Source: Alphaproteobacteria bacterium
GTDB lineage: Bacteria; Pseudomonadota; Alphaproteobacteria; SP197
Direction of reading: 5' to 3'
Length of the DNA stretch: 7,912 bases
Assembly (NCBI GenBank): GCA_022822575.1
Contig: JAJEBJ010000165.1
Coordinates: 1-7,912 of the forward strand
In this document: positions 1-6,294 of the stretch, in pieces
How the letters are laid out: the number at the start of each line of letters is the position of its first letter
Position numbering within the stretch: position 1 is the first letter of the stretch
The notes under the pieces: generated by a model
What the model was told of the DNA's origin: nothing
The model's database searches: none
The model's input: the letters and a program-made list of their open reading frames with translations, nothing else
Position numbers and translations under genes: made by a program

Positions 1-6
1 CGAAAC

Positions 7-894
7 ATGACCCGGGAACCGCTGTTCGATACGGTCTGCCTGATCGGCGTGGGCCTGATCGGCTCCTCGCTCGCACGGGTCATCCGCCGCAAGGGGATTG
101 CCAGCCGGATCGTCGCCTGTGCGCGCCGTGATTCAACCCTGGAGACGGTCAGGACACTGGGCCTGGCCGACAAGGTGACGAAGGACCATGCCGAGGCGGC
201 CCGCGGCGCCGATCTGGTGGTCATCTCCACACCGATCGGCACCAACGGCATGATCGCCCGGGCCATCGCACCTGTCCTGACCCCGGGTCAGATCGTGACC
301 GATGTGGGGTCCGTCAAGCAGGCCGTCATCCGCGACGTGGCGCCCGCCATCCCGGAGGGCGTTCACTTCGTTCCCGGCCATCCTCTTGCCGGAACGGAGG
401 AGTCGGATCCGGAAAGCGGCTTCGACACCCTGTTCGAGGGCCGCTGGTGCGTGCTGACGCCCCCTTCAGGCACAGACCCCGAAGCCATCGAAAAGGTCTG
501 CGAACTGTGGCGCCAGGCCGGTTCCTTGATCGACATCATCGACGCCGATCACCACGACTGGGTCATGGCGCTGACGTCCCATCTGCCGACACTGATCGCC
601 TTCAACATCGTCGGTACCGTCGCCGACATGGAGAACCACACGAGGCAGGAGGTGATCAAGTATTCTGCGAGCGGATTCAGGGACTTCACGAGGATCGCGG
701 CCCAGGATCCCGTGATGTGGCGTGATGTCTACCTCAACAACCGCGAAGCCGTTCTCGAAATGCTCCAGCGTTTCAACGAAGACCTCTCCAGGCTCCAGCG
801 TGCCATTCGCTGGGGCGAGGGCGAGGAACTCGAGGATCTCTTCCGCAGAAGCCGGGACATCCGCCGCGGCATCATTGACGCAGGCCAGGCCTGA
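7..894 (+). CDS. tyrA: Prephenate/arogenate (cyclohexadienyl) dehydrogenase, TyrA family
   Basis: Cytoplasmic enzyme of tyrosine biosynthesis that oxidatively decarboxylates prephenate (or arogenate) with NAD(P)+. The protein has 295 residues, a normal length for a stand-alone enzyme; no chorismate mutase or ACT domain is present. Residues 1 to about 170 form the Rossmann domain, with the dinucleotide loop GVGLIG at 14-19. No acidic residue follows the second strand; Arg40-Arg41 sit there instead, which could favour NADP+ (inference). Family active-site motifs are visible: TDVGSVK (98-104, Ser102), GHPLAGTE (124-131, His125), SHLP (191-194, His192) and DFTR (226-229, Arg229). The rest is the helical dimerisation domain. 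The ATG at 7 has only six bases before it in the window, so no ribosome site or upstream partner can be judged. It converges on the solute-binding-protein gene. Prephenate versus arogenate preference cannot be read from sequence; tyrC is an equally valid name. Confidence 0.95.
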   Translation: MTREPLFDTVCLIGVGLIGSSLARVIRRKGIASRIVACARRDSTLETVRTLGLADKVTKDHAEAARGADLVVISTPIGTNGMIARAIAPVLTPGQIVTDVGSVKQAVIRDVAPAIPEGVHFVPGHPLAGTEESDPESGFDTLFEGRWCVLTPPSGTDPEAIEKVCELWRQAGSLIDIIDADHHDWVMALTSHLPTLIAFNIVGTVADMENHTRQEVIKYSASGFRDFTRIAAQDPVMWRDVYLNNREAVLEMLQRFNEDLSRLQRAIRWGEGEELEDLFRRSRDIRRGIIDAGQA

Positions 895-934
895 TCGTCA
901 CCCCTTGCAGGACAGGCCGTGCAAGGGGTGACGA
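895..934. terminator. Long perfect inverted repeat between convergent genes, probable bidirectional terminator
   Basis: Arms 895-909 and 920-934 are perfectly complementary over 15 bases (tcgtcaccccttgca and its reverse complement), around a 10-base loop at 910-919. The repeat begins at the base after the tyrA stop codon and ends 10 bases before the stop codon of the minus-strand binding-protein gene, the standard place for a shared terminator. No T-run follows on either strand, so it is not a textbook intrinsic terminator. It may work with Rho, or mainly protect mRNA 3' ends. Confidence 0.7.
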
Positions 935-944
935 CAAGGGATCG

Positions 945-2105
945 TTACAGACCCACCCTTCCGATCCATGCATTCGAAGACCAGGTCTGCGAAGCGCCGG
1001 CACTGTCAAGTGCTTCGAGGATCGACAGGTCGACGCCCTCCTCCGATGAGGCAAACGAGTCGATGACGCCAGCCTCCATGTAGACCTCACCGAAGAGCTC
1101 CCAGGTGGCCGCAAGGTAGCCGGGCGCACAGTCAGGCTCGCCATCGAACAGCATGTCGCCCCAACCGCTCGGTTCCGCGGGCGGTTCCGGTGCCCCCTCT
1201 GGCAGGCTCTGGCAGACAGGCTTGCCTTCGCCGACACCGAACGCGCCAAGATTCTGATCAAGATTCAGCATGATAGCGCCATACTGCGTCTCGCGGACAT
1301 CGGCAACGGGCCAGTCGAGGCCCTGGGCAACCAGATCGTTCCCTTCTTCGGGATTGGCCTTCCACCAGTCCACGGCTTCAAACCATGCCCTCAGCAATTC
1401 CGTGGCAACATCGGGATTGTCCGCCAGCCAGTTCTCGTTGCAGGCGATGGACTCGGAGATGAGACCGCGTTCCCATGTCCGGTCCGTCAGGCTGGTCTTG
1501 AGAACGCGCGAGCCGGCACGATCGGCCGACTGCGACGAAAACGGCTTGTAGTTGACGTCGATGTCCAGCTGACCGCTCGTGAACGCAGCAGCACTGTCCT
1601 GGGGAAGCATGATCTTGTGATCAAGGGCGTCGAAGGCAATGCCCGCCTTCTTCAGCGTGAGCAGCATCCACATGTGATTGAGGAAGGCGAAATCGGCGCC
1701 GTAGCTCTTTCCCGGAAAATCGTCGACGGATTCAATGGACTCATCGACAATCATCTCATCGAGTCCGTACGACATCGCCGGTATGGCGACGACCTTGACG
1801 GGAACGCCCGAGGCGCGGGCCACCACGACTGAATCGAGGGTATTCAGCATGCACTGGACCGTTCCCGTCGTCAGTGCCGCGTTCTTCGCGGTGATGTCCT
1901 CGATGATCCGGATGTTGAGATCGATGTCGCGGGCAAGGCCCCTTTCCTGAACGATGTACCAGGGTGCATAGGGTGAGAACGATATGATCGCTATATCCAC
2001 CTCTTCGGCCGCACGGGCCTGTTGCGGGGCAACGCCGTGAATGCCGGCGACAGCGACTGCCAGCAGCAGCGTCCCCACGAGACGTGACATTTTCATGGAT
2101 ATCAT
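945..2105 (-). CDS. ABC transporter substrate-binding protein, NitT/TauT (SsuA/THI5-like) type
   Basis: Predicted periplasmic solute-binding protein of 386 residues. It opens with a Sec signal peptide: basic Lys5/Arg8, a hydrophobic core at about 9-25, and an Ala-rich cleavage region (QARAAEE, about 29-35). The mature start, VDIAIISFSPYAPWYIVQERGLA, and the following TTGTVQCMLNTLDSVVVARASG stretch resemble the NMT1/THI5-like and SsuA families, which bind sulfonates, nitrate or pyrimidine precursors. The ligand cannot be told. A Pro/Gly-rich segment at about 290-327, carrying Cys298 and Cys326, looks like an insertion and might hold a disulfide. No permease or ATPase gene is next to it. Its ATG overlaps the parB stop codon (ATGA), and a strong GAGGAGG lies four bases upstream within parB, which supports this start over Met4 or Met6. 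Coupling to a partition operon is unusual. Family call confident, substrate unknown. Confidence 0.87.
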   Translation of the reverse strand: MISMKMSRLVGTLLLAVAVAGIHGVAPQQARAAEEVDIAIISFSPYAPWYIVQERGLARDIDLNIRIIEDITAKNAALTTGTVQCMLNTLDSVVVARASGVPVKVVAIPAMSYGLDEMIVDESIESVDDFPGKSYGADFAFLNHMWMLLTLKKAGIAFDALDHKIMLPQDSAAAFTSGQLDIDVNYKPFSSQSADRAGSRVLKTSLTDRTWERGLISESIACNENWLADNPDVATELLRAWFEAVDWWKANPEEGNDLVAQGLDWPVADVRETQYGAIMLNLDQNLGAFGVGEGKPVCQSLPEGAPEPPAEPSGWGDMLFDGEPDCAPGYLAATWELFGEVYMEAGVIDSFASSEEGVDLSILEALDSAGASQTWSSNAWIGRVGL

Positions 2106-2980
2106 GATGCCTCCTCGGTTTGTCGGTTGTCTGGAATTATGAGACCTCGTTCGAGGCGCGCAATGATGTCGTCGAGCTGTTGAAGGGTCCGGTAGGTCAG
2201 TGTCAGCCTTCCTGTCTCGCCCTTCGGGCTGATCGCGACCTTCAGGCCTGTTGCCTCGCCAAGCCGTCGTTCGAGTGCCCGGATGTCGGGATCGACGTGT
2301 CTCGTCCGTCCGGTCCGACCCGTGTGTTGATCCTGGCTGCGCACCAGGGCCTCGGTCTGGCGCACCGACAGATGCTCCTTCAGAATGCGCACGGCCAGCG
2401 CCTCCGGCTGCCGGGCTCCCAGCAGGGCACGGCCATGGCCTGCACTGAGTCGTCCTTCATTGATCAGCTTGCGCACCGCTTCGGGAAGCTGGAGGAGGCG
2501 CAGCGTGTTGGCGACATGGACCCTGCCCTTGCCGACAAGGGCCGCAATCTCCTCCTGGGTCAGGGCGAATTCCTCGTTGAGACGACGGTAGCCTGCCGCT
2601 TCCTCCACGGGACCGAGATCCTCGCGCTGCAGGTTTTCGACCAGTCCGTGTTCCAGGGCCTCGCGGTCGCTCATCTCCTTGATGACAACCGGAACATCGT
2701 GGAGCTTCGCCCGCTGCGCCGCCCGCCAGCGTCGCTCACCGGCGACAATCTCCATCATGCCGTCGGCAGCGGGCCTGACGATGATGGGCTGCATCATGCC
2801 GCTGTCCGCGAGAGAGCGGGCCAGGCCGTCGATGTCCTGATCGTCGAAACGGGTGCGTGGCTGAAAGCGGCCGGGCCTCAGTTCCGCGATGGAAACGGTG
2901 CGCATACCGGAGACAGCTGTCCTTGCCGGTGTTCCGATGAGCGCGTCGAGGCCGCGCCCGAGGCTTCTTGATCTCGTCAT
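2102..2980 (-). CDS. parB: Chromosome-partitioning protein ParB (CTP-dependent clamp, Spo0J/Noc type)
   Basis: DNA-binding CTPase that loads at parS, spreads as a sliding clamp and engages ParA to segregate replication origins. It has 292 residues, typical for chromosomal ParB. The N-terminal LGRGLDALIG (7-16) is the conserved ParA-stimulating segment. The CTP-binding domain carries GERRWRA (81-87, the GxRRxR-type motif) and ENLQRED (115-121). The parS-reading helix-turn-helix spans about 140-166 (LTQEEIAALVG through LRLLQLP). A polar, basic linker (about 215-228) precedes the C-terminal dimerisation domain (about 255-280). In the helix-turn-helix the usual GKS triplet reads GKG (Gly152), a mild departure. 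The ATG overlaps the parA stop (ATGA), with AGAGGG upstream at 2987-2992. A matching perfect parS lies in the same operon at 6278-6293. The gene that often follows parB in related genomes, holA, is absent. Confidence 0.97.
   Translation of the reverse strand: MTRSRSLGRGLDALIGTPARTAVSGMRTVSIAELRPGRFQPRTRFDDQDIDGLARSLADSGMMQPIIVRPAADGMMEIVAGERRWRAAQRAKLHDVPVVIKEMSDREALEHGLVENLQREDLGPVEEAAGYRRLNEEFALTQEEIAALVGKGRVHVANTLRLLQLPEAVRKLINEGRLSAGHGRALLGARQPEALAVRILKEHLSVRQTEALVRSQDQHTGRTGRTRHVDPDIRALERRLGEATGLKVAISPKGETGRLTLTYRTLQQLDDIIARLERGLIIPDNRQTEEAS
2110..2116 (-). promoter_or_regulatory. Strong ribosome binding site (GAGGAGG) inside the end of parB
   Basis: The minus strand reads GAGGAGG-CATC-ATG, a near-perfect anti-16S match four bases before the binding-protein ATG. 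It lies within the last codons of parB. The spacing is slightly short but fixes the start at 2105, since the next in-frame ATG would be 13 bases away. It shows the downstream gene is meant to be translated well and is not accidental readthrough. Confidence 0.75.
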
Positions 2981-3780
2981 GCGGCACCCTCTGATTGCGT
3001 GGCATGGCGGCGCAGGAATTCACGTGCCAGGCGCACGTAGGCGCGTGCGCCCGCACAGTCAACATCGTACAAAATCACAGGCATACCGTGTGATGGCGCC
3101 TCACTGACCCTGACATTGCGCGGAATGAGCGTGTGGTAGACGACATCCCCCATGACGCGGCGCACATCCCGTTCCACCTCGCGGGACAGGCGGTTCCGGC
3201 GATCGAACATCGTGAGCACGATCCCGCCTATGTGGAGTCCCGGGTTATGGGTACCCGAAACCCTCTCGATGGTGTCGAGCAGAAGCGAGAGACCCTCCAG
3301 GGCAAAGAACTCGCACTGCATGGGCACCAGGACCTCGTCGGCGGCAACCAGGGCGTTGATCGTCATCAGGTTGAGCGACGGCGGACAGTCGACAAGCACA
3401 AGTTCATGTCCGGCGGCCACCTCCGACAACGCCCTTGCGAGAACATTCTGGCGGTCGGGAACATCAACCAGTTCAACCTCTGCACCGGAAAGATCGGCAG
3501 TCGCCGGAATGATGGTGAGGCCCGGTATCATGGTCGGCGCCGGGGTCACGCGCTCCCCGTTCAGCAGGTCGTATGTCGTTGCGGTTCTGGCCGCCTGCTC
3601 GACACCCAGACCCGTGCTGGCATTTCCCTGGGCATCGGCATCGACGACGAGGACCTTGTGTCCCGTGGCGGCAAAGGCGGTTGCAAGGTTGATGACGGTG
3701 GTCGTCTTGCCCACCCCACCCTTCTGGTTGGCGACGGCCACCACCAGGGGCCGTGCAACGCGGTCACGGTCGAGAGTCAT
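2977..3780 (-). CDS. parA: Chromosome-partitioning ATPase ParA (Soj/MinD family)
   Basis: Nucleoid-bound ATPase that forms the gradient along which ParB-parS complexes move. Numbered from the chosen start (267 residues), it has the deviant Walker A KGGVGKTT at 20-27, the A' motif VVDADAQGN (about 45-53), Walker B LVLVDCPPS (127-135), and the conserved QCEFFALEGLS (155-165). The C-terminal part, with FDRRNRLS and PRNVRVSEAPSHG, is also typical of chromosomal ParA. An upstream in-frame ATG at 3819 would add 13 residues, but it has no ribosome site and would overlap rsmG by 56 bases. The ATG at 3780 has AGGA six bases upstream and overlaps rsmG by 17 bases, so it is preferred. Its TGA overlaps the parB ATG, consistent with coupled, stoichiometric expression. 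There is no N-terminal helix-turn-helix domain, so it is not a plasmid-type autorepressor. Confidence 0.96.
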   Translation of the reverse strand: MTLDRDRVARPLVVAVANQKGGVGKTTTVINLATAFAATGHKVLVVDADAQGNASTGLGVEQAARTATTYDLLNGERVTPAPTMIPGLTIIPATADLSGAEVELVDVPDRQNVLARALSEVAAGHELVLVDCPPSLNLMTINALVAADEVLVPMQCEFFALEGLSLLLDTIERVSGTHNPGLHIGGIVLTMFDRRNRLSREVERDVRRVMGDVVYHTLIPRNVRVSEAPSHGMPVILYDVDCAGARAYVRLAREFLRRHATQSEGAA

Positions 3781-4378
3781 GGTGTATCCTGTTGATGACC
3801 AGAACGCTGGATCGCGCATCCGAAAGACTGGGGTGGCGCGAGAACCACATGTGCCAGTGACGGGCGGCGGACTTCAGTTCGTCGTCCACGGACCTTCCCT
3901 TGGGGAAAATGGCAACGGAGCCCTCACCCAGAAAGGAGGCCGTGATGGGGAGGAGAACATCGAGGGGAGCCAGGGCACGGGCCGTCACGACATCTGCCTG
4001 TCCGCGTGGAAGATCCTCGATGCGCATGCCGTGAATACCGACATCGACATCACAGACATTGGCCGCGGCATGAAGAAACGCCACCTTGCTCTCATCCCGC
4101 TCCACCATCTCGACGCCGGCGACTCCCATGATGGCCAGAATCAGGCCGGGCAGACCGGCGCCGGATCCGAGATCCACGAGGCGCCGGCACGTCGGCGGAA
4201 CGTAGCGGGTGATCTGTCCGCAATCGAGTACATGCCGCGCCCATATCTCATCAACCGTACCGGGGCCGATGAGCTTGAGTCGCGGTTGCCATTCCCCGAG
4301 AACGGCAACGTAGGCGGCGAGGCGCTCGGATGTTTCCGGCGAGGCGCCAAGCAGCCGGCACACTTCGTCGCGGGTCAT
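3764..4378 (-). CDS. rsmG: 16S rRNA (guanine527-N7)-methyltransferase RsmG (GidB)
   Basis: SAM-dependent methyltransferase that makes m7G527 in 16S rRNA; loss in other bacteria gives low-level streptomycin resistance. The protein has 204 residues, normal for the family. The N-terminal helices include the substrate-side WQPRLKLIGP (30-39) and EIWARHVLDCGQ (44-55), the family's WxRHxxDS signature with Cys53 in place of Ser. The class I SAM-binding motif VDLGSGAGLPG is at 68-78, followed by the acidic strand end VEMVERDESKVAFL (89-102). TARALAPLDVL (132-142) and FPKGR (158-162) are the conserved later motifs. The ATG overlaps the mnmG stop (ATGA) and has GGAG six bases upstream at 4385-4388. Placement directly after mnmG and before parAB is the usual alphaproteobacterial order. 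Confidence 0.96.
   Translation of the reverse strand: MTRDEVCRLLGASPETSERLAAYVAVLGEWQPRLKLIGPGTVDEIWARHVLDCGQITRYVPPTCRRLVDLGSGAGLPGLILAIMGVAGVEMVERDESKVAFLHAAANVCDVDVGIHGMRIEDLPRGQADVVTARALAPLDVLLPITASFLGEGSVAIFPKGRSVDDELKSAARHWHMWFSRHPSLSDARSSVLVINRIHHDSRP
3787..3790 (-). promoter_or_regulatory. Ribosome binding site (AGGA) deciding the parA start
   Basis: The minus strand reads AGGA-TACACC-ATG, a core Shine-Dalgarno with six-base spacing before the ATG at 3780. The alternative upstream ATG at 3819 is preceded by a pyrimidine-rich stretch with no such match. The site lies within the 3' end of rsmG. Confidence 0.55.
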
Positions 4379-6237
4379 GCCGCACTCCGCCTGACATGGC
4401 GAAGCAGGGCCTGCAGGGCAGCAGGTGTCACTCCTGGAAGCCGTGCCGCCTGTCCAAGCGTGGCCGGACGGGTGGCTGACATCGTCTCGCGCATTTCCGC
4501 AGACAGTCCGCCAATTCGGGCGTAATCGAGGCCGGCCGGAAGCGTGAGGGCCTCGTCACGCCGGAAGGCGGCAATGTCCGCCTCCATGCGCCCCAGATAA
4601 CCCTTGTAGCGACCGGCAATTCTCACCTGGTCCATGGCGTGATCCGGCCAGAACGCTATCTCCGGCCACAGGGCCAGCAGCCGCTGATCGCCCTCGGCTG
4701 CCGACGCCGCGAGGTCGAACAGGCTTCGCCGACGACCGTCCCGATTGACGTCGAACCCTGCCGCGCGCGCCTCGTCCGGACTGACCTGCAGTTCCGACGC
4801 CCGCATCATGGCCGCCCCGACTTCGTGGCGGCGTCGCGAAAAGGCGCGCCATCGGGCCTCGCCGACACACCCGGCCTCGCGGCCTTTCGCCGTAAGGCGC
4901 AGATCGGCATTGTCGGCCCTCAGGACGAGACGGTACTCGGCCCGGCTCGTGAACATGCGGTAGGGTTCAGTGGCTCCCCTTGTGACCAGATCATCGATCA
5001 TGACGCCGAGATAGGCTTCTGTCCGGTCAAACCGTACGCCAGGAAGACCTCCAGCGAAGCGCGACGCGTTGATCCCGGCGACCAGTCCCTGGCCCGCCGC
5101 CTCCTCGTATCCCGTGGTGCCATTGATCTGGCCCGCCAGGAACAGACCCGGAATCCGAGGTGCCTGCAGCGTGTGATCGAGCTGGCGCGGATCGACGTAG
5201 TCGTACTCGATGGCGTAGCCGTGACGCAGGATTCGTGCTCCGCCCAGACCCGGTATCGTGACGATGAAGGCCTCCTGGACGTCGCGCGGCAATGACGTGG
5301 AAATGCCGTTCGGGTAGACCGTCGTGGTCTGCAGACCCTCGGGTTCCAGAAAGATCCGGTGGCTTTCCCGGTCGCCGAACCGCACCACCTTGTCCTCGAT
5401 GGACGGGCAGTAGCGGGGACCGGTACCGTCGATTCGGCCGGAGTAGACGGGTGCACGGTCAAGATTGGCGCGAATGACGTCGTGCGTGGCCTTCGTGGTC
5501 GCCGTCACATGACAGGGAACCTGCGGCACCGTGATGGCGTCCGTCAGCCACGAGAACGGTTGCGGAGGATCGTCTCCGGGTTGGACCTCCAGGGCGGCAT
5601 GGTCGATCGTCCGTGCGTCAATCCGTGGCGGCGTCCCCGTCTTCAACCGTCCAAGGGAAAAACGGTGCCGCTCGAGCGTCGCGGCGAGCGCCACGGTGGC
5701 GTCCTCATCGATCCGTCCCGCCGGCCAGCGCTCGTCACCGACGTGAATCATCCCGCGCAGGAAGGTTCCGGTGGTGAGAATCACGGCGCGACCACGACAG
5801 ACCCTGCCGTCGGCAAGCCTGACGCCGGCAATCCCTCCGGCCGGGTCTACGACCAGGTCCGACGCCTCGCCTTCTAGAACGTCAAGTCGTTGTTGTTCCT
5901 GAATAATTTCCCTGACTGCCTGAGCATAGAGCAACCGGTCGGCCTGGGCTCTGGGACCCCGGACGGCGGGCCCCTTGCTGGCATTGAGAAGACGGAACTG
6001 GATGCCGGAGCGATCGATGGCGAGCCCCATGACTCCGTCCAGGGCGTCAATCTCACGCACCAGGTGCCCCTTGCCGAGGCCGCCGATGGCGGGATTGCAC
6101 GACATGGCGCCAATGGTCTCAAGGCGCAGGGTCACAAGAAGCGTCGCTGCGCCACACCGCGCCGCTGCCGCAGCCGCCTCGGTGCCGGCATGTCCGCCAC
6201 CGATGACGATGACATCATGGGAAAAATCGTGCGTCAT
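4375..6237 (-). CDS. mnmG: tRNA U34 carboxymethylaminomethyl-modifying enzyme subunit MnmG (GidA)
   Basis: FAD- and NADH-dependent partner of MnmE; the complex installs (carboxymethyl)aminomethyl groups on wobble uridine of several tRNAs. From the ATG at 6237 the protein has 620 residues, the usual length. In that numbering the FAD loop VIGGGHAGTEAA is at about 11-22, CNPAIGGLGKGH at 47-58 (Cys47), the first signature GPRYCPSIEDK at 273-283 (Cys277), and the second signature AGQINGTTGYEEAAGQG at 368-384. TRPATLGQAARLPG near the C-terminus belongs to the helical MnmE-binding region. A GTG at 6294 would add 19 residues beginning MFHVKQ. Those first codons are simply the parS site read as protein, and the family starts just before the FAD strand, so 6237 is preferred even though no clear ribosome site precedes it. 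Its stop overlaps the rsmG ATG. Confidence 0.96.
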   Translation of the reverse strand: MTHDFSHDVIVIGGGHAGTEAAAAAARCGAATLLVTLRLETIGAMSCNPAIGGLGKGHLVREIDALDGVMGLAIDRSGIQFRLLNASKGPAVRGPRAQADRLLYAQAVREIIQEQQRLDVLEGEASDLVVDPAGGIAGVRLADGRVCRGRAVILTTGTFLRGMIHVGDERWPAGRIDEDATVALAATLERHRFSLGRLKTGTPPRIDARTIDHAALEVQPGDDPPQPFSWLTDAITVPQVPCHVTATTKATHDVIRANLDRAPVYSGRIDGTGPRYCPSIEDKVVRFGDRESHRIFLEPEGLQTTTVYPNGISTSLPRDVQEAFIVTIPGLGGARILRHGYAIEYDYVDPRQLDHTLQAPRIPGLFLAGQINGTTGYEEAAGQGLVAGINASRFAGGLPGVRFDRTEAYLGVMIDDLVTRGATEPYRMFTSRAEYRLVLRADNADLRLTAKGREAGCVGEARWRAFSRRRHEVGAAMMRASELQVSPDEARAAGFDVNRDGRRRSLFDLAASAAEGDQRLLALWPEIAFWPDHAMDQVRIAGRYKGYLGRMEADIAAFRRDEALTLPAGLDYARIGGLSAEMRETMSATRPATLGQAARLPGVTPAALQALLRHVRRSAA

Positions 6238-6277
6238 GTCTGGAATGTAGTGTCGGCACACCGGCGGGTCAAAGCGT

Positions 6278-6293
6278 TGTTTCACGTGAAACA
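6278..6293. promoter_or_regulatory. parS: parS centromere site (ParB binding site)
   Basis: TGTTTCACGTGAAACA is a perfect 16-base palindrome, identical to the broadly conserved bacterial parS consensus bound by Spo0J/ParB. It lies one base after the mnmE stop codon (6295-6297) and 40 bases before the mnmG ATG. ParB encoded about 3.3 kb downstream in the same operon has an intact parS-type helix-turn-helix and CTP motifs. Alphaproteobacteria usually have a few parS sites clustered near parAB and the origin; this is the only one in the window. ParB loaded here could spread over, and possibly dampen, the adjacent operon (inference). Confidence 0.96.
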
Positions 6294-6294
6294 C

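Noticed and set aside
2120..2971. Plus-strand open frame (283 codons) mirroring parB
   Set aside because: It spans almost exactly the parB gene on the opposite strand and has no independent start signals or motifs.
3021..3026. CACGTG core inside the parA 3' end as a degenerate parS
   Set aside because: Flanking bases match the consensus at only 3 of 10 positions, so it is a chance palindrome in coding sequence.
3781..3819. Upstream ATG for parA adding 13 residues
   Set aside because: No ribosome site, larger overlap with rsmG, and the extra residues do not resemble ParA N-termini; the ATG at 3780 has AGGA at good spacing.
3152..4525. Long plus-strand open frame (457 codons) opposite rsmG and parA
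   Set aside because: It lies antisense to well-supported genes, has no recognisable motif, and long antisense frames are expected in GC-rich coding DNA.
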